Origin: JABMQB01 sp964408795
GTDB lineage: Bacteria > Bacteroidota > Bacteroidia > Bacteroidales > Prolixibacteraceae
Assembly: GCA_964408795.1 (NCBI GenBank)
Contig: CAYPAW010000100.1
Location: 18,270-82,269 of the forward strand
Reading direction: 5' to 3'
Length of the DNA: 64,000 nt
The number at the start of each line of letters is the position of its first letter. Position 1 is the stretch's first letter. The notes beneath the pieces were generated by a model. That model had not been told where the DNA came from. It saw only the letters and a list, made by a program, of their open reading frames with translations, and ran no database searches. The translations under genes were made by a program, and so were the position numbers. This document shows positions 53,118 through 62,841 of this stretch, one piece after another.

Positions 53118-56100
53118 CTAAATCCGCAGATTGATCCCGAAGCTAAACGTTTTTAACAGGGGATAGGTATTGTAGCGTGCAATGGCGTCCTCCTTGTAAT
53201 CGAACGTATTAATGGGGGACCACAAATTGGTCCCTACAAAATAAATGCGCAGCTCTGGAATCTTCCATTTTTCAGAAATGCGTTTCGGTATATTGTAGGA
53301 GATATTCAGGTTCTTCAGACGGAGTTGATACACATCTTTCATCCAGAACGTGGAAACCCACTGGTTCGTGGTTGCATAATAGGGACTTGGATACTGGGCA
53401 TTGGGATTTTCCGGTGTCCAGAAGTCATTCCAGAATGCCGGAGAGTTTTCGCTGGTAGTTGGCACCGTCCGGGCCAGTTTATCCACAGCCTGATTCCAGA
53501 TGCCATAGGCCATGCTGAAAAGCATGCTTATTTTCAGGTCTTTCCATCCTCCTCCCAGGCTTACATCGGTAGGCAAAAGATGTTTCCAGGAAAAGGAATC
53601 CCCTACGCGTTCCAGGTATTTCTTATCGTATTCATCAATCACCCCGTCCGGTTCAAAGACGGTTCGTGGTTCACCGGCGCTGGTATTTCCGGGGCGGCCG
53701 ATATCTTCAAACAATAAACTGCCTAATCCGGCGGGACGCCCATCCACCCAATATACATGGCCCCATTTCTCCATCCATTCGTTGTTTATGGCGTCCAATT
53801 GTTCCTGGGTGCGAATGATTCCATGACTGATCAATCCTTCCTCGCGGCCTGCACCATAGGTGCTTTGACCTATCGGATAACGAAAATCGATCGGAATATA
53901 CTCCGTAGGTCGCTCGATGATCCGGTTGGTTGCAAAGGAAAAATTACCGCTAATGTTCCAGTATAGTTCATTGGTTATATTGCCTCTGTAACTTATCTGC
54001 CCATCGTATCCCCAGGCTTCCAGCCTTCCCAGGTTTTCCCCGGGCATATCTCCCAGGCCGGCTGTTTCTGCAAATTCAACGGTTCGCTTATCCAGAATAT
54101 CGTATTGGTAGGTATAATAAGCATCCATAGAAACACTCAGGCGACTGTCCAAAAATTTCATGTCCATACCCACATTGTGCATTTTTGATTTCTCCCAGGT
54201 TACTCCTGAACTGACCACATCGGTCTTTCCGCCAATGCCGATCCCAGGAACCGGAATATCGGTACCAAAAAGATACTTGCTGGTTGATAGGTTGTATTTC
54301 AACAGATATTCATAGGGCGAAACCGAACTGTACCCGGTTAACCCCATGGAAAAACGAAACTTCAGGAAATCGATAAAAGAGAATCTCTCTTTGACAAATT
54401 TTTCCTCTGTAGCCACCCAGCCGATCGAAACCGAAGGAAACAAACCCGCTCTTTCTCCCGGGGCAAAAAGAGTGGTTGTTTCATACCGGAATGTCGATTC
54501 AAGAAGGTACTTATCGGCATAGAAATAATTCAGCCGGAAAACAGCTCCCATGTCTCCGCTTTCACTCATGTTGCCATCGGTAAAGGGCGTTAGGAAGGCC
54601 TCCTGAAGCTCCAAACCATACGTTTGGATATCTTCCGTAAGCGCTTCGAAACCATAACTATTCCCTTCAGATTGTTCGTACGTAAAAAAGGATGATATTT
54701 CGTGGTTCCCAAATACCCGGTTATAGTTTATGCTGAGGTTTAATTGATAATTCTCCCCATGCGAATAGGATTCAGAGATTCTGTTTTTATTTTCTACCCG
54801 TTCAATGGTTTCTATTTCATCGCTTAAAACATAATGATATTCCTCGGAGGGATGTTTAAACAGGTACAAATCATACGGGATCAGATAATCTTTTGCATAA
54901 CTGTTGGACTCACGGCGACTGTAGGAAGCAGAAGCCGAAAGGCCTTTTATTTTTTCGAAATCATACGACAGACGGAAGTTCAGGGTATTGCCTTTATCAA
55001 CGCTACGTTTGTAGCTATTGGTTTCGAATAGATACAACGGATTAAAAGACAGATTGTTTCCTACCGGATATCCGTTGATATAAGCCGGTGTCCATTTAGG
55101 GGCCTGTAACAATTCCTGAAACAGATCCTCCATGGTATTGGATCCGACGCCTGAAATATAAGGCCGTTTGAAATCCCGGTTATCCAAAGCAATGGTAGCG
55201 GAAGCCTGCAAATGATCGGTTATATTGGCATCCAACCCCAACCGGTAGGTATACTTGCCGATTCCCATGTCGGGAAAATTGCCTTCGGTATAGACATAAC
55301 TTCCTCCGGCATAGTATTTAACTTTCGAAGAACCACCTGAGACATTAATGGTATGCCTGCTTACCGATGATCGTTGCCAGGTTTCCTCCAACCAGTTAAA
55401 ATCGATATTTTTTAGTGCTTCCAGGTCTTTTTCCGTGGCCCATTTGTTTGAATCTGAGGGCTCAATGTAGCGGGCATTGATGGCCCGTGCATGATCGTAG
55501 GCACTCAACATCTCGGTTTGGGTGGTGGCATCCATAATTCCGTAGCTCCCGGAATAGCTGATGCGCAATTTCCCTTCCCGGCCCCGTTTGGTTTTCACCA
55601 GGATTACCCCATTGGCTCCTTTGCTTCCATATACTGCGGCAGAGGCATCTTTCAGTACAGAAAAACTCTCGATATCGGAAGGATCGATCATATCGTAGGT
55701 ACTCTGGGAGACCACAAATCCATCCACAATGTATAGAGGAGAAGGATCTTTCGCCCCCTCACCGGCACTCCCAAAAGTGGTCTCGGCACGGATTCGTATT
55801 CTTGTGGAGGCCCCTGGATTTCCAGTGGGTTGAGCAGGTGAAACGGACACCCCGGCCATGCGGCCATCCAGTAAATTCGTGAGATTCGTCACCGGAAAAT
55901 CTTCAATTTCTTTGGCTTGCAAACTGGATACTGACCCTACCAAATTGGCCCGTTTTACCTCGCCGTAACCAACCACAACAATCTCATCCAGGTCGGTGAT
56001 GCTCTCCTTTAAAACGACATCAATGACCGACCTGCCATTCACCGGAATCTCCTGAACATCAAAACCAATAAATGAAACCGTAAGGGTGTCGTCGGCATTT

Positions 56101-56348
56101 ACCGTCAATGAATAGTTCCCGTCAATATCCGTTATCGTCCCGTTTAACGTATTCATCACAACAAGGTTGACACCAACCAACGACTCTCCATTCTCACTGG
56201 TCACCGTACCGGATAATTCCACCTTGCCGTTATCCTGAGAAAACAACGGAGAACCATGCATCAGAAGAGCAAATAACCCAAAGATCCATGTTGCGGTTTT
56301 CATTCCCCGCTGGAACATACTTTTCTTTCGATTCGTAGATAAATGCAT
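53118..56348 (-). CDS. SusC/RagA-family TonB-dependent importer 2
   Basis: This 1076-residue outer-membrane protein has a signal peptide ending near PLFSQ, a carboxypeptidase-regulatory-like domain (about 45-130), a TonB box and plug (IVVVGYGEVKRANLVGSV, GSKGANGVILVKTKRG) and a barrel ending FSFGINLRI. The ATG at 56348 is preferred to a GTG at 56357. It imports oligosaccharide together with the following SusD. It has no close identity with the first SusC, so the two pairs probably take up different fragments. Confidence 0.96.
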   Translation of the reverse strand: MHLSTNRKKSMFQRGMKTATWIFGLFALLMHGSPLFSQDNGKVELSGTVTSENGESLVGVNLVVMNTLNGTITDIDGNYSLTVNADDTLTVSFIGFDVQEIPVNGRSVIDVVLKESITDLDEIVVVGYGEVKRANLVGSVSSLQAKEIEDFPVTNLTNLLDGRMAGVSVSPAQPTGNPGASTRIRIRAETTFGSAGEGAKDPSPLYIVDGFVVSQSTYDMIDPSDIESFSVLKDASAAVYGSKGANGVILVKTKRGREGKLRISYSGSYGIMDATTQTEMLSAYDHARAINARYIEPSDSNKWATEKDLEALKNIDFNWLEETWQRSSVSRHTINVSGGSSKVKYYAGGSYVYTEGNFPDMGIGKYTYRLGLDANITDHLQASATIALDNRDFKRPYISGVGSNTMEDLFQELLQAPKWTPAYINGYPVGNNLSFNPLYLFETNSYKRSVDKGNTLNFRLSYDFEKIKGLSASASYSRRESNSYAKDYLIPYDLYLFKHPSEEYHYVLSDEIETIERVENKNRISESYSHGENYQLNLSINYNRVFGNHEISSFFTYEQSEGNSYGFEALTEDIQTYGLELQEAFLTPFTDGNMSESGDMGAVFRLNYFYADKYLLESTFRYETTTLFAPGERAGLFPSVSIGWVATEEKFVKERFSFIDFLKFRFSMGLTGYSSVSPYEYLLKYNLSTSKYLFGTDIPVPGIGIGGKTDVVSSGVTWEKSKMHNVGMDMKFLDSRLSVSMDAYYTYQYDILDKRTVEFAETAGLGDMPGENLGRLEAWGYDGQISYRGNITNELYWNISGNFSFATNRIIERPTEYIPIDFRYPIGQSTYGAGREEGLISHGIIRTQEQLDAINNEWMEKWGHVYWVDGRPAGLGSLLFEDIGRPGNTSAGEPRTVFEPDGVIDEYDKKYLERVGDSFSWKHLLPTDVSLGGGWKDLKISMLFSMAYGIWNQAVDKLARTVPTTSENSPAFWNDFWTPENPNAQYPSPYYATTNQWVSTFWMKDVYQLRLKNLNISYNIPKRISEKWKIPELRIYFVGTNLWSPINTFDYKEDAIARYNTYPLLKTFSFGINLRI

Positions 56349-56670
56349 TATTTTCACTTGTAGATATTTAAATTATAACATTGAGCCCACTCATAAAAGT
56401 CGTTGTATTCATTTACTGCAAAGTTCATTGGAAATGCAGAACGTCCACAAAGAATCCACAATCAACAGGAGATAACACGGCAACCTTTGTGACACCTATG
56501 TGCCCTTTACGGAACTTTCCAGACATCCTCACTCCAGAGTAATAACATGCATCATACTCCTTTCAAAGGGGGAAGGATTCCTTCTCCGCCTTCCGGCAGA
56601 TGAAATCTCTTTTTGTTATTATCCCTTTTTACCGAACAATAAATCGCTCCTTCCAGTGGATTTTCCGTTT
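56349..56670. other. 322-bp gene-free region upstream of susC 2
   Basis: No exact TAnnTTTG box or CG-centred operator was found. A 68-residue plus-strand ORF at 56500 has no signal, no RBS context and a composition unlike its neighbours; it is considered spurious. Confidence 0.5.
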
Positions 56671-57681
56671 TTATTTAACCACCACTTTTGTTGTTTTCAC
56701 TGCTGACGGTCCTTTTGCTTTGACAATGTAGATACCCTGAGGCATATCATCCATAGCCAGACTATTCACCTGCTGAGCCATTTTAACCCGTTTTCCAACC
56801 AAGCTGTACACTTCCACATCGGCCATTTCGGAGATTCTGATGGTTTTGTTAACACAATAGATTTTCAAATCATTATCCGGAATTTCTTTTTTGGATGAGG
56901 CGGTGTAGGTACCATATACTTTCAGGTCGTGGATCCGGGGCACCTGGCCTCCGGCTTCTCCAAACCGGAGCATCATGTTTTCGCTGTATATCGCATCCTC
57001 CCACAGCATTCCGTAGGCTGAGGGGTCACACCGGTATCCGTTGCCTGTTTTCTCCCCGGTAAACACATCCTTGGTAAAACCCTCGGTATAGCCGGCTCCT
57101 CCCGGTTGATAGCGCAGGGTATCCCATGTAGTGCCATCATCCACACTAAACTCGAGCATGACTCCCCGTTTGTTGCCCCCACAGCTGGAATGCGACCACT
57201 GGATCATTTCTACAAAGTCGATATTCCGTAAATCCACGATAAAATGCCCGTGGACCGTTGGCGGGGTTGATCCGTAGTCCCTGCTGACCTCCACAAAACC
57301 ATTGGATACATTGGGTGTATTCTCACCTTGCTCTTTGAAAGCGTAGGCTGTCTGCCATTCAGGCGCAAATGCACACTGGTAAAATTCATACGTTATAGCG
57401 CTGTCTTCCGTACCCAAAACCAGCACGTTGGTGCTGAAATTGGTATAGCCATAAACCACTTCCTGAGTCACCGGATCAAGCGTGTTGTTGCTGTTTCCCA
57501 TATCTGGAGTCGAATCCGAATGAAAAAACGCAAACCCCTGGAAATTTTCATCCAGAAGCAGGGGTTCGCCCGGAAAAAGGTCAATCCCCCAACCGGTGCC
57601 GGTTCCTGTGTTTAACTGAGCGGTTAAAGAACCCATTCCCAGAATTAAACAAAAACATAAAGTAAAAATCTTTTCTTTCAT
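56671..57681 (-). CDS. T9SS-exported protein of unknown function
   Basis: This 336-residue protein has a signal peptide (ending near GSLTAQ), a beta-rich body without a family I recognise (GHFIVDLRNIDFVEMIQWSH, LEFSVDDGTTWDTLRYQPGG, a jelly-roll-like pattern), and a C-terminal type A T9SS sorting domain (VEVYSLVGKRVKMAQQV, GIYIVKAKG). It lies 323 bp upstream of the second susC in the same direction and 20 bp downstream of an SSS symporter gene. A surface glycan-binding role is possible from context only. Confidence 0.75.
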   Translation of the reverse strand: MKEKIFTLCFCLILGMGSLTAQLNTGTGTGWGIDLFPGEPLLLDENFQGFAFFHSDSTPDMGNSNNTLDPVTQEVVYGYTNFSTNVLVLGTEDSAITYEFYQCAFAPEWQTAYAFKEQGENTPNVSNGFVEVSRDYGSTPPTVHGHFIVDLRNIDFVEMIQWSHSSCGGNKRGVMLEFSVDDGTTWDTLRYQPGGAGYTEGFTKDVFTGEKTGNGYRCDPSAYGMLWEDAIYSENMMLRFGEAGGQVPRIHDLKVYGTYTASSKKEIPDNDLKIYCVNKTIRISEMADVEVYSLVGKRVKMAQQVNSLAMDDMPQGIYIVKAKGPSAVKTTKVVVK

Positions 57682-57700
57682 AGATATTCATTTTAAACAG

Positions 57701-59281
57701 TTAATAAGATTCATTTTTGTATTGTTTCTTTTTCACCTCTTTCCATCCGTAATACGTCAGCGTAAGATCCACCGGGTTGCCTTTAAAAAACAAACTGGCT
57801 ACATAAGCTACAATCATCAACACTATATGGCTGTATACGCCAATCATGTATTTATGATGCGAAAAATTGGCGGAACCCAGGTCAAGGAGCAGAATTTTCT
57901 CTCCGCCTATATCGATGGGAGTCGATGTAAGCACGGCGTAGAGTGTAAAAAGAATACTTCCCAGAATTCCCACATACATTCCCTTTTTGTTGGTTTTTTT
58001 ACTGAAGATCCCCAACAGGAACATCCCGGCAATTCCCCCTGAAAAGATGGCATAGAGGGTAAAGATGGTACCCAGAACCCCTTCTCCTCCGGCATACACA
58101 TAAAAGAGAGCAATCCCAATGGCTCCCATTCCGGCAAGTACAATAAATAGTCTGCTCATGAACATTTGATGCTTTTCGGTACTTCCAGGTTTCCAACGAA
58201 GATAATAATCCTCGAGGCATATGGCCGACAGACAATTCAGGTCGGAATCGAGGCTTGAAAATGCAGCGGCTATTAACGCCGATAGGATCAATCCAACTAC
58301 CCCCACCGGAAGCCTGGTCATAATAAAAAAGGGAAATACCGCATCGGGCTCGATATCAGCTGGCAACGCATCACCGGAAATCATATAGTAGGAAAAAAGG
58401 GCTGTGCCTATGAACATGAATAAAGCCCATACCGGGACGCTCAATAAAACACCCATTAAGGAGGCTTTTACAGCTTCTTTATCGGACTTGGCTGTTAAAT
58501 AACGCTGAACAATGGTCTGATCGGTGCCGTATTTCTGAATGGCATAAAAGATGCCGTTCAGGGCCATCACGATAAAGGTAAGATGAACAAATTCCAGGTC
58601 GAAAGGGCCGAATCCAATTTTTCCGTTTTTCATGGCGACACTCCAGATCTGCCCCGGTCCTCCCTCCACCGAAAACAGAATAATGACCAGCGAAAGAATC
58701 CCCCCAACTATGAGCATGAATCCCTGCACCACATCCAGCCAGATCACCGCCTCTATGCCTCCGATCATGGTGATTGCAATGACCAGAATCCCAATGAACA
58801 AAACAATGTACAAGGTATCCAATCCAACCATCCCGGAAAGTGCCAGCGCAATCAGGTAAAAAACCGTGCCCATCTTAGCAAAATGATTGAGCACAAATCC
58901 CAGAGAGGTGTACAACCGGGCCAGAAATCCAAATCTCCGCTCAAAATATTCATACGCACTTAACCGGATCACTTTCCGGAAAAGAGGGACAATTACACTC
59001 AATATGAATACCAATACCAAAGGAACCATTAATCCCTGAACCAACCGGATCCAATTGGATGAATACCCTTCACCCGGATAGGCCAGAAAAGTAACACTGC
59101 TGATGAGGGTTGCCAGTATGGACATACCAATAGCCCAGGAGGGTATTTTTCCTCCGGCTTTAAAATAATTGTTCGTATCCTTCTGGTTCCGGGAAAAATA
59201 AAGGCCAATTCCTATGGTTAGAATAAATGATATACCAACAATGGCATAGTCAATAAAATGGATGGAAACAATATTCTCCAT
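57701..59281 (-). CDS. Sodium:solute symporter (SSS family) 2
   Basis: This 526-residue protein has about thirteen membrane segments. GGKIPSWAIGMSILATLISSVTFLAYPGEGY and IGGIEAVIWLDVVQGFMLIVGG match the first SSS protein block by block. It sits directly downstream (8 bp) of the acid-sugar kinase, so it probably imports the substrate of the kinase-dehydrogenase-aldolase trio. Uptake of an onic or uronic acid is the likely role. Confidence 0.92.
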   Translation of the reverse strand: MENIVSIHFIDYAIVGISFILTIGIGLYFSRNQKDTNNYFKAGGKIPSWAIGMSILATLISSVTFLAYPGEGYSSNWIRLVQGLMVPLVLVFILSVIVPLFRKVIRLSAYEYFERRFGFLARLYTSLGFVLNHFAKMGTVFYLIALALSGMVGLDTLYIVLFIGILVIAITMIGGIEAVIWLDVVQGFMLIVGGILSLVIILFSVEGGPGQIWSVAMKNGKIGFGPFDLEFVHLTFIVMALNGIFYAIQKYGTDQTIVQRYLTAKSDKEAVKASLMGVLLSVPVWALFMFIGTALFSYYMISGDALPADIEPDAVFPFFIMTRLPVGVVGLILSALIAAAFSSLDSDLNCLSAICLEDYYLRWKPGSTEKHQMFMSRLFIVLAGMGAIGIALFYVYAGGEGVLGTIFTLYAIFSGGIAGMFLLGIFSKKTNKKGMYVGILGSILFTLYAVLTSTPIDIGGEKILLLDLGSANFSHHKYMIGVYSHIVLMIVAYVASLFFKGNPVDLTLTYYGWKEVKKKQYKNESY

Positions 59282-59289
59282 AAGGGTAT

Positions 59290-60456
59290 CTAGTTGTTTT
59301 TTCTGTTATCAAAAACCACACTGTCGGGCCATGAATAACTCCCCGGCTTGGTGGTGATATTCAGGTCGGGATACCTCTCCACTTTCATCTGAATGATTCC
59401 CAAATCAAGTTCCTTATACGGAAAGAGTTTTGATATATTCAAGGACTTCAGGATGGCAGAAGTAGTAGCTCCTCCTTCAATCAACAGGTCGGTGAGACGG
59501 GTCAATGCAGACACTTTCCTGACCAGTTCGCCGATGTTATCCCGTATTCTCAGGGATAATCCCGGTTCCAGGCTGTGGGTCTGTTCAATGGATATGATAA
59601 CTTTTCTGTTTTTATCCAGAGAATCAGCGATTCGCCTGGCCCATTCATCCAACAATCCGGATTTAAAATTCACATTGTTATAAATGGCTTCCGGCATGTT
59701 TAATTTCAAAACGCGCTCCTTTTTCAGGCGATCAACAATCTCCCGGCTTTTGGGATAGGTACTTCCGAAGACAAACAATGTTCGGTCGCCTAATTGAAGG
59801 TGTCCGTTGGAATTCTCTTCCTTTTTTTGGTATTTTGTACTTAACAAGACATCAAAAAAACCAGCTCCTCCGGCAGCAAGCGTTTTGTTATCCAGGGTTA
59901 ATGCCCAGCGTAAAATGTCGTTTTCATTGTTTACATCCCCGACAATCAATCCTTCTTCAGGCAAACGGGAATCAACACTGCATGAATGCACGGGGCAGTA
60001 TTCCTCCCCGATTATTTTCACCACCGAAGAAGATCTTATCGGAAATTCCGGGTCATTGGCAAAGGATGTTTCCGCCAAAGGAACCGAATGGATCGAATAG
60101 TACCCGTTTTGAATATTCCTTCCCATCCAGGGATTGCCCGCAATGAGTACGGCCCTTTTTTGGCCTGTCACGGTAAGCTGGCTATACAATTCAGCAGCCA
60201 CATTGCCACGCAATACCGAATCAAGTTTCTTAAAAATGCTTTCAGGGTTAAGTTTTAACAGTTTCCCGGTAATTCGGTTGATCTCTTCCGAAGCTTGTTT
60301 CGGGGGAAGCGAACGGGTGTCGGAAACAATGATTAACAGGTCGGTTTTCTTCACTCCTGTCACCGTTGTTTCAATGATTACATCCAATCCATATTTCAGA
60401 CCCACACCCCCTATTTCGGCAGCACCTGTAAAATCATCGGCTATTACTGAAATCAT
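59290..60456 (-). CDS. DUF1537 four-carbon acid-sugar kinase
   Basis: This 388-residue cytoplasmic kinase opens with the family signature ISVIADDFTGAAEIGG. KLDSVLRGNV, the C-terminal nucleotide-binding block LLIEGGATTSAIL and PGSYSWPDS complete the pattern. DUF1537 kinases (OtnK/DtnK) phosphorylate erythronate, threonate or related acids. The ATG at 60456 begins the usual family N-terminus; an ATG at 60483 overlaps the pdxA-like gene by 20 bp and remains possible. The adjacent PdxA2-like gene fits the threonate/erythronate phosphate pathway. Confidence 0.85.
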   Translation of the reverse strand: MISVIADDFTGAAEIGGVGLKYGLDVIIETTVTGVKKTDLLIIVSDTRSLPPKQASEEINRITGKLLKLNPESIFKKLDSVLRGNVAAELYSQLTVTGQKRAVLIAGNPWMGRNIQNGYYSIHSVPLAETSFANDPEFPIRSSSVVKIIGEEYCPVHSCSVDSRLPEEGLIVGDVNNENDILRWALTLDNKTLAAGGAGFFDVLLSTKYQKKEENSNGHLQLGDRTLFVFGSTYPKSREIVDRLKKERVLKLNMPEAIYNNVNFKSGLLDEWARRIADSLDKNRKVIISIEQTHSLEPGLSLRIRDNIGELVRKVSALTRLTDLLIEGGATTSAILKSLNISKLFPYKELDLGIIQMKVERYPDLNITTKPGSYSWPDSVVFDNRKNN

Positions 60457-60463
60457 GGTCTCA

Positions 60464-61501
60464 TCAATTCGATTTATTTTCATACATCTTCACAGCGTAA
60501 TCGATGGCATACAGCAATGCTTCGGGGCTGGCTAAGCCTTTGCCGGCAATTTCAAACGCTGTTCCGTGGTCTACTGAGGTCCGGATCACAGGCAACCCCA
60601 GGGTTATGTTTACACCCTTCAGACTTTTCATGGCACCCTTTTTTTGATCCCATTCAAAGCCGGTCAGTTTAAACGGAATATGCCCCTGATCGTGATACAT
60701 GGCCACACAGCCGTCGAACCTTCCTCCTTTAGCCAGTGCAAAAAGGGTATCCGGAGGAACCGGTCCTTCCACCCAATATCCTTCAGCCTTCGCCTGGTCA
60801 ATCGCAGGAATAATTTCCCTGATTTCTTCATCCCCAAAGAGGCCATTGTCCCCAGCATGTGGATTTAATCCGGCCACACCGATTTTAGGGATTGAAAAAC
60901 CCAGATCCTTAAGCCCTCGATGCAACAGGCGTATGACCTCCAGAATTCTCTCCTGGGTGACCAGATCACAGGCTTCCCTCAATGATACATGCGTACTTAC
61001 GTGCACAATTTTTAACGCCTCGTCGGCAAGAAGCATCGTGTAGTTGGCGGTTTGCGTATAATGGGCATAGATTTCCGTATGACCGGAAAAAGGGTATCCT
61101 GCTTCATGAATCGCACGCTTGTGGATCGGGCAGGTAACGGTTCCGTCTACTGCGTTGCGCATAGCCAGATCAATGGCTTTCACCACACACCGGAATGCCA
61201 CATCTCCTGCTGATGCCATAATTTTCCCATACGTTATGTTCCCGGGATCCGGCATCTCCACATGGAAAATATCCATCCTCCCAAATTCAAAAGCAGCTTC
61301 CGAAACTTCCTGTATCGTATGCAATTGCAATGTGCTTTTTAAAATACCGGCTATCTTTTCAAATATCAACGCATTCCCTATCACAAGCGGATTACAGATC
61401 TCATACACCTTCTTTTGGGCCAGTGTTTTCATAATAATCTCAGGGCCTATTCCTGCCGGATCTCCCATGGTAATCGCCAATATGGGTTTTTTTTCAGACA
61501 T
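60464..61501 (-). CDS. PdxA2-like 4-phospho-acid dehydrogenase
   Basis: This 345-residue NAD-dependent enzyme of the PdxA family has AITMGDPAGIGPEI at the start, PFSGHTEIYA, GLNPHAGDNGLFGDEE and MYHDQGHIPFKL with the metal-binding Asp and His residues. Next to a DUF1537 kinase, such proteins oxidise and decarboxylate 4-phospho-D-threonate or erythronate to dihydroxyacetone phosphate, rather than making vitamin B6. It overlaps the aldolase gene by 8 bp. Confidence 0.88.
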   Translation of the reverse strand: MSEKKPILAITMGDPAGIGPEIIMKTLAQKKVYEICNPLVIGNALIFEKIAGILKSTLQLHTIQEVSEAAFEFGRMDIFHVEMPDPGNITYGKIMASAGDVAFRCVVKAIDLAMRNAVDGTVTCPIHKRAIHEAGYPFSGHTEIYAHYTQTANYTMLLADEALKIVHVSTHVSLREACDLVTQERILEVIRLLHRGLKDLGFSIPKIGVAGLNPHAGDNGLFGDEEIREIIPAIDQAKAEGYWVEGPVPPDTLFALAKGGRFDGCVAMYHDQGHIPFKLTGFEWDQKKGAMKSLKGVNITLGLPVIRTSVDHGTAFEIAGKGLASPEALLYAIDYAVKMYENKSN

Positions 61502-62408
61502 TCAGCTGTTGCAATCCGGTTTTTATTTTTTCACCAAAAGCTTCTTTCTCCGCACCATTCATTTCGCAAATCGGAGGCATGACATATTCCTGGCATAGAT
61601 TCTTCATTGCCATGATTTGCTTTAGTGCCGCAATGGAGCGACTCAGGTCTCTTCCTGCCTGGCACCATTCGGAAATCCTATCTGTTTTCTCCTGCATTTC
61701 ATTGGCCTCCCGGAGCTTGTTTGCCTTAACCGCATCGAACAACCGGCGATACAAGAGGGGAACAAAATTCGCCGTACTGGGCACTATGCCGGCTGCTCCA
61801 TTTACCAAACCATAAACCGACCGGGAAGCCCATCCCACCAGGAAAACAAAATCGTCCCGTTCTTTCCAGCGTTCCAGGGATGCATCAAGTCTTTTCCGGT
61901 CGTGCTCTGAATCTTTCACCCCTATGATTTTGGGATGATGGCTTAGTTCTTCGATCACCTCAATGGGTATCGAATGGTGAACTGTTCCCGGGATATTGTA
62001 GAGCATGAGGGGACCATGCACAGCGTCTGCTAACCGGGTGAAATATTTTCTCATTTGGGAAGCATCCGAAGGGTAATAATTAGGTACTGTTGCAACCACT
62101 CCATCTACTCCGTACCCGGCATACCGTTGGGCAGCTTCCACTGCTTCGGGCAGGGAATTGCCCATGATACCAGCCATTACAGTTTCCTTCCCTCCCACTG
62201 CTGATACCGTAGCTCTTACAAGCGTTGACTTCTGATCGGCCGACAAGGAAACCCCCTCACCGGTAGTCCCTAAAATAAACGGCTTCACCCGGGAAGCTAT
62301 GAAGGCATCTATGATGCATTTCACCGCCCCCACATCAACTGACAGATCCCGGTTTAAGGGACTCACCATCGGTACCACCACACCGCCGTATTTTTCTTTC
62401 GTATCCAT
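61494..62408 (-). CDS. DHDPS/N-acetylneuraminate lyase-family aldolase
   Basis: This 304-residue class I aldolase carries GTTGE (48-52), Tyr137 in LMLYNIPGT and the Schiff-base Lys165 in IIGVKDSEH. The family cleaves or forms 2-keto-3-deoxy acids. With a kinase, a PdxA-like enzyme and an SSS carrier downstream, it most likely acts on an acid sugar from the glycan rather than on lysine synthesis. The ATG at 62408 is chosen; a TTG at 62483 is rejected. It is the first gene of the trio, with a LacI-type operator candidate 259 bp upstream. Confidence 0.9.
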   Translation of the reverse strand: MDTKEKYGGVVVPMVSPLNRDLSVDVGAVKCIIDAFIASRVKPFILGTTGEGVSLSADQKSTLVRATVSAVGGKETVMAGIMGNSLPEAVEAAQRYAGYGVDGVVATVPNYYPSDASQMRKYFTRLADAVHGPLMLYNIPGTVHHSIPIEVIEELSHHPKIIGVKDSEHDRKRLDASLERWKERDDFVFLVGWASRSVYGLVNGAAGIVPSTANFVPLLYRRLFDAVKANKLREANEMQEKTDRISEWCQAGRDLSRSIAALKQIMAMKNLCQEYVMPPICEMNGAEKEAFGEKIKTGLQQLNV

Positions 62409-62666
62409 AGAAAACAAACATTCAGAATGCATAATGTACCTAGCAGCAATCAGCCACGCCGGAAAATGAGAGAAAAACGACAAATCGGATTAAACGAAGG
62501 AATCCATGAAATGAATTACACCCCCTCCGGCTATTTGGACCGGCATCGGTTGATCCTGTAAATTACCCGCTCCGGTTTTTCATTGCAAAGAACCTCTTCT
62601 TTTTACGCCCTTCTTCAAACTCCAGCCCAGATCTCCGTTGTCCTGACAAAATAGTATTTAGCTCCC

Positions 62667-62680
62667 TGCAAACGTTTTTT
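62667..62680. promoter_or_regulatory. LacI-type operator candidate upstream of the aldolase
   Basis: TGCAAACGTTTTTT is identical over 14 bases to the site at 23424. It is intergenic and upstream of the aldolase-PdxA-kinase genes, which suggests a shared regulon with the first PUL. Confidence 0.5.
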
Positions 62681-62786
62681 CTGTTTCCCTCCGAAAACCA
62701 AACGTCCGCCTGTACACAGAATCATTCTTTGTAACATTGACAAAGAATAGCACTTACATTACGGATGATCAAGAATGAATAAACGC

Positions 62787-62827
62787 TTAGAAAAAGTGGA
62801 ATGAAACCTTCATTCCACTTTTTCTAA
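62787..62827 (-). terminator. Hairpin terminator with perfect 19-bp stem
   Basis: The arms TTAGAAAAAGTGGAATGAA and their exact complement flank a three-base loop. It is 14 bp after the stop of the T9SS-exported protein gene. The A/T-rich outer stem gives a U tract on both strands, so it may also insulate the aldolase promoter. Confidence 0.8.
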
Positions 62828-62841
62828 ACATCAACATAAAA

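Larger units (their letters stand above)
62409..62841. other. 433-bp control region and terminator before the acid-sugar trio
   Basis: It holds the operator candidate at 62667 and the hairpin at 62787-62827. A weak promoter-like CTATTTTG (minus, 62654-62647) lies near the operator but has the wrong spacing for TAnnTTTG. No gene is supported. Confidence 0.5.

Noticed and set aside
53144..53155. TAAACGTTTTTA resembling the LacI-type operator
   Set aside because: It encodes part of the conserved C-terminus of the second SusC protein, so coding constraint explains it.
60464..61501. Pyridoxal phosphate biosynthesis gene pdxA
   Set aside because: The neighbouring DUF1537 kinase, aldolase and symporter indicate the PdxA2-type catabolic role.
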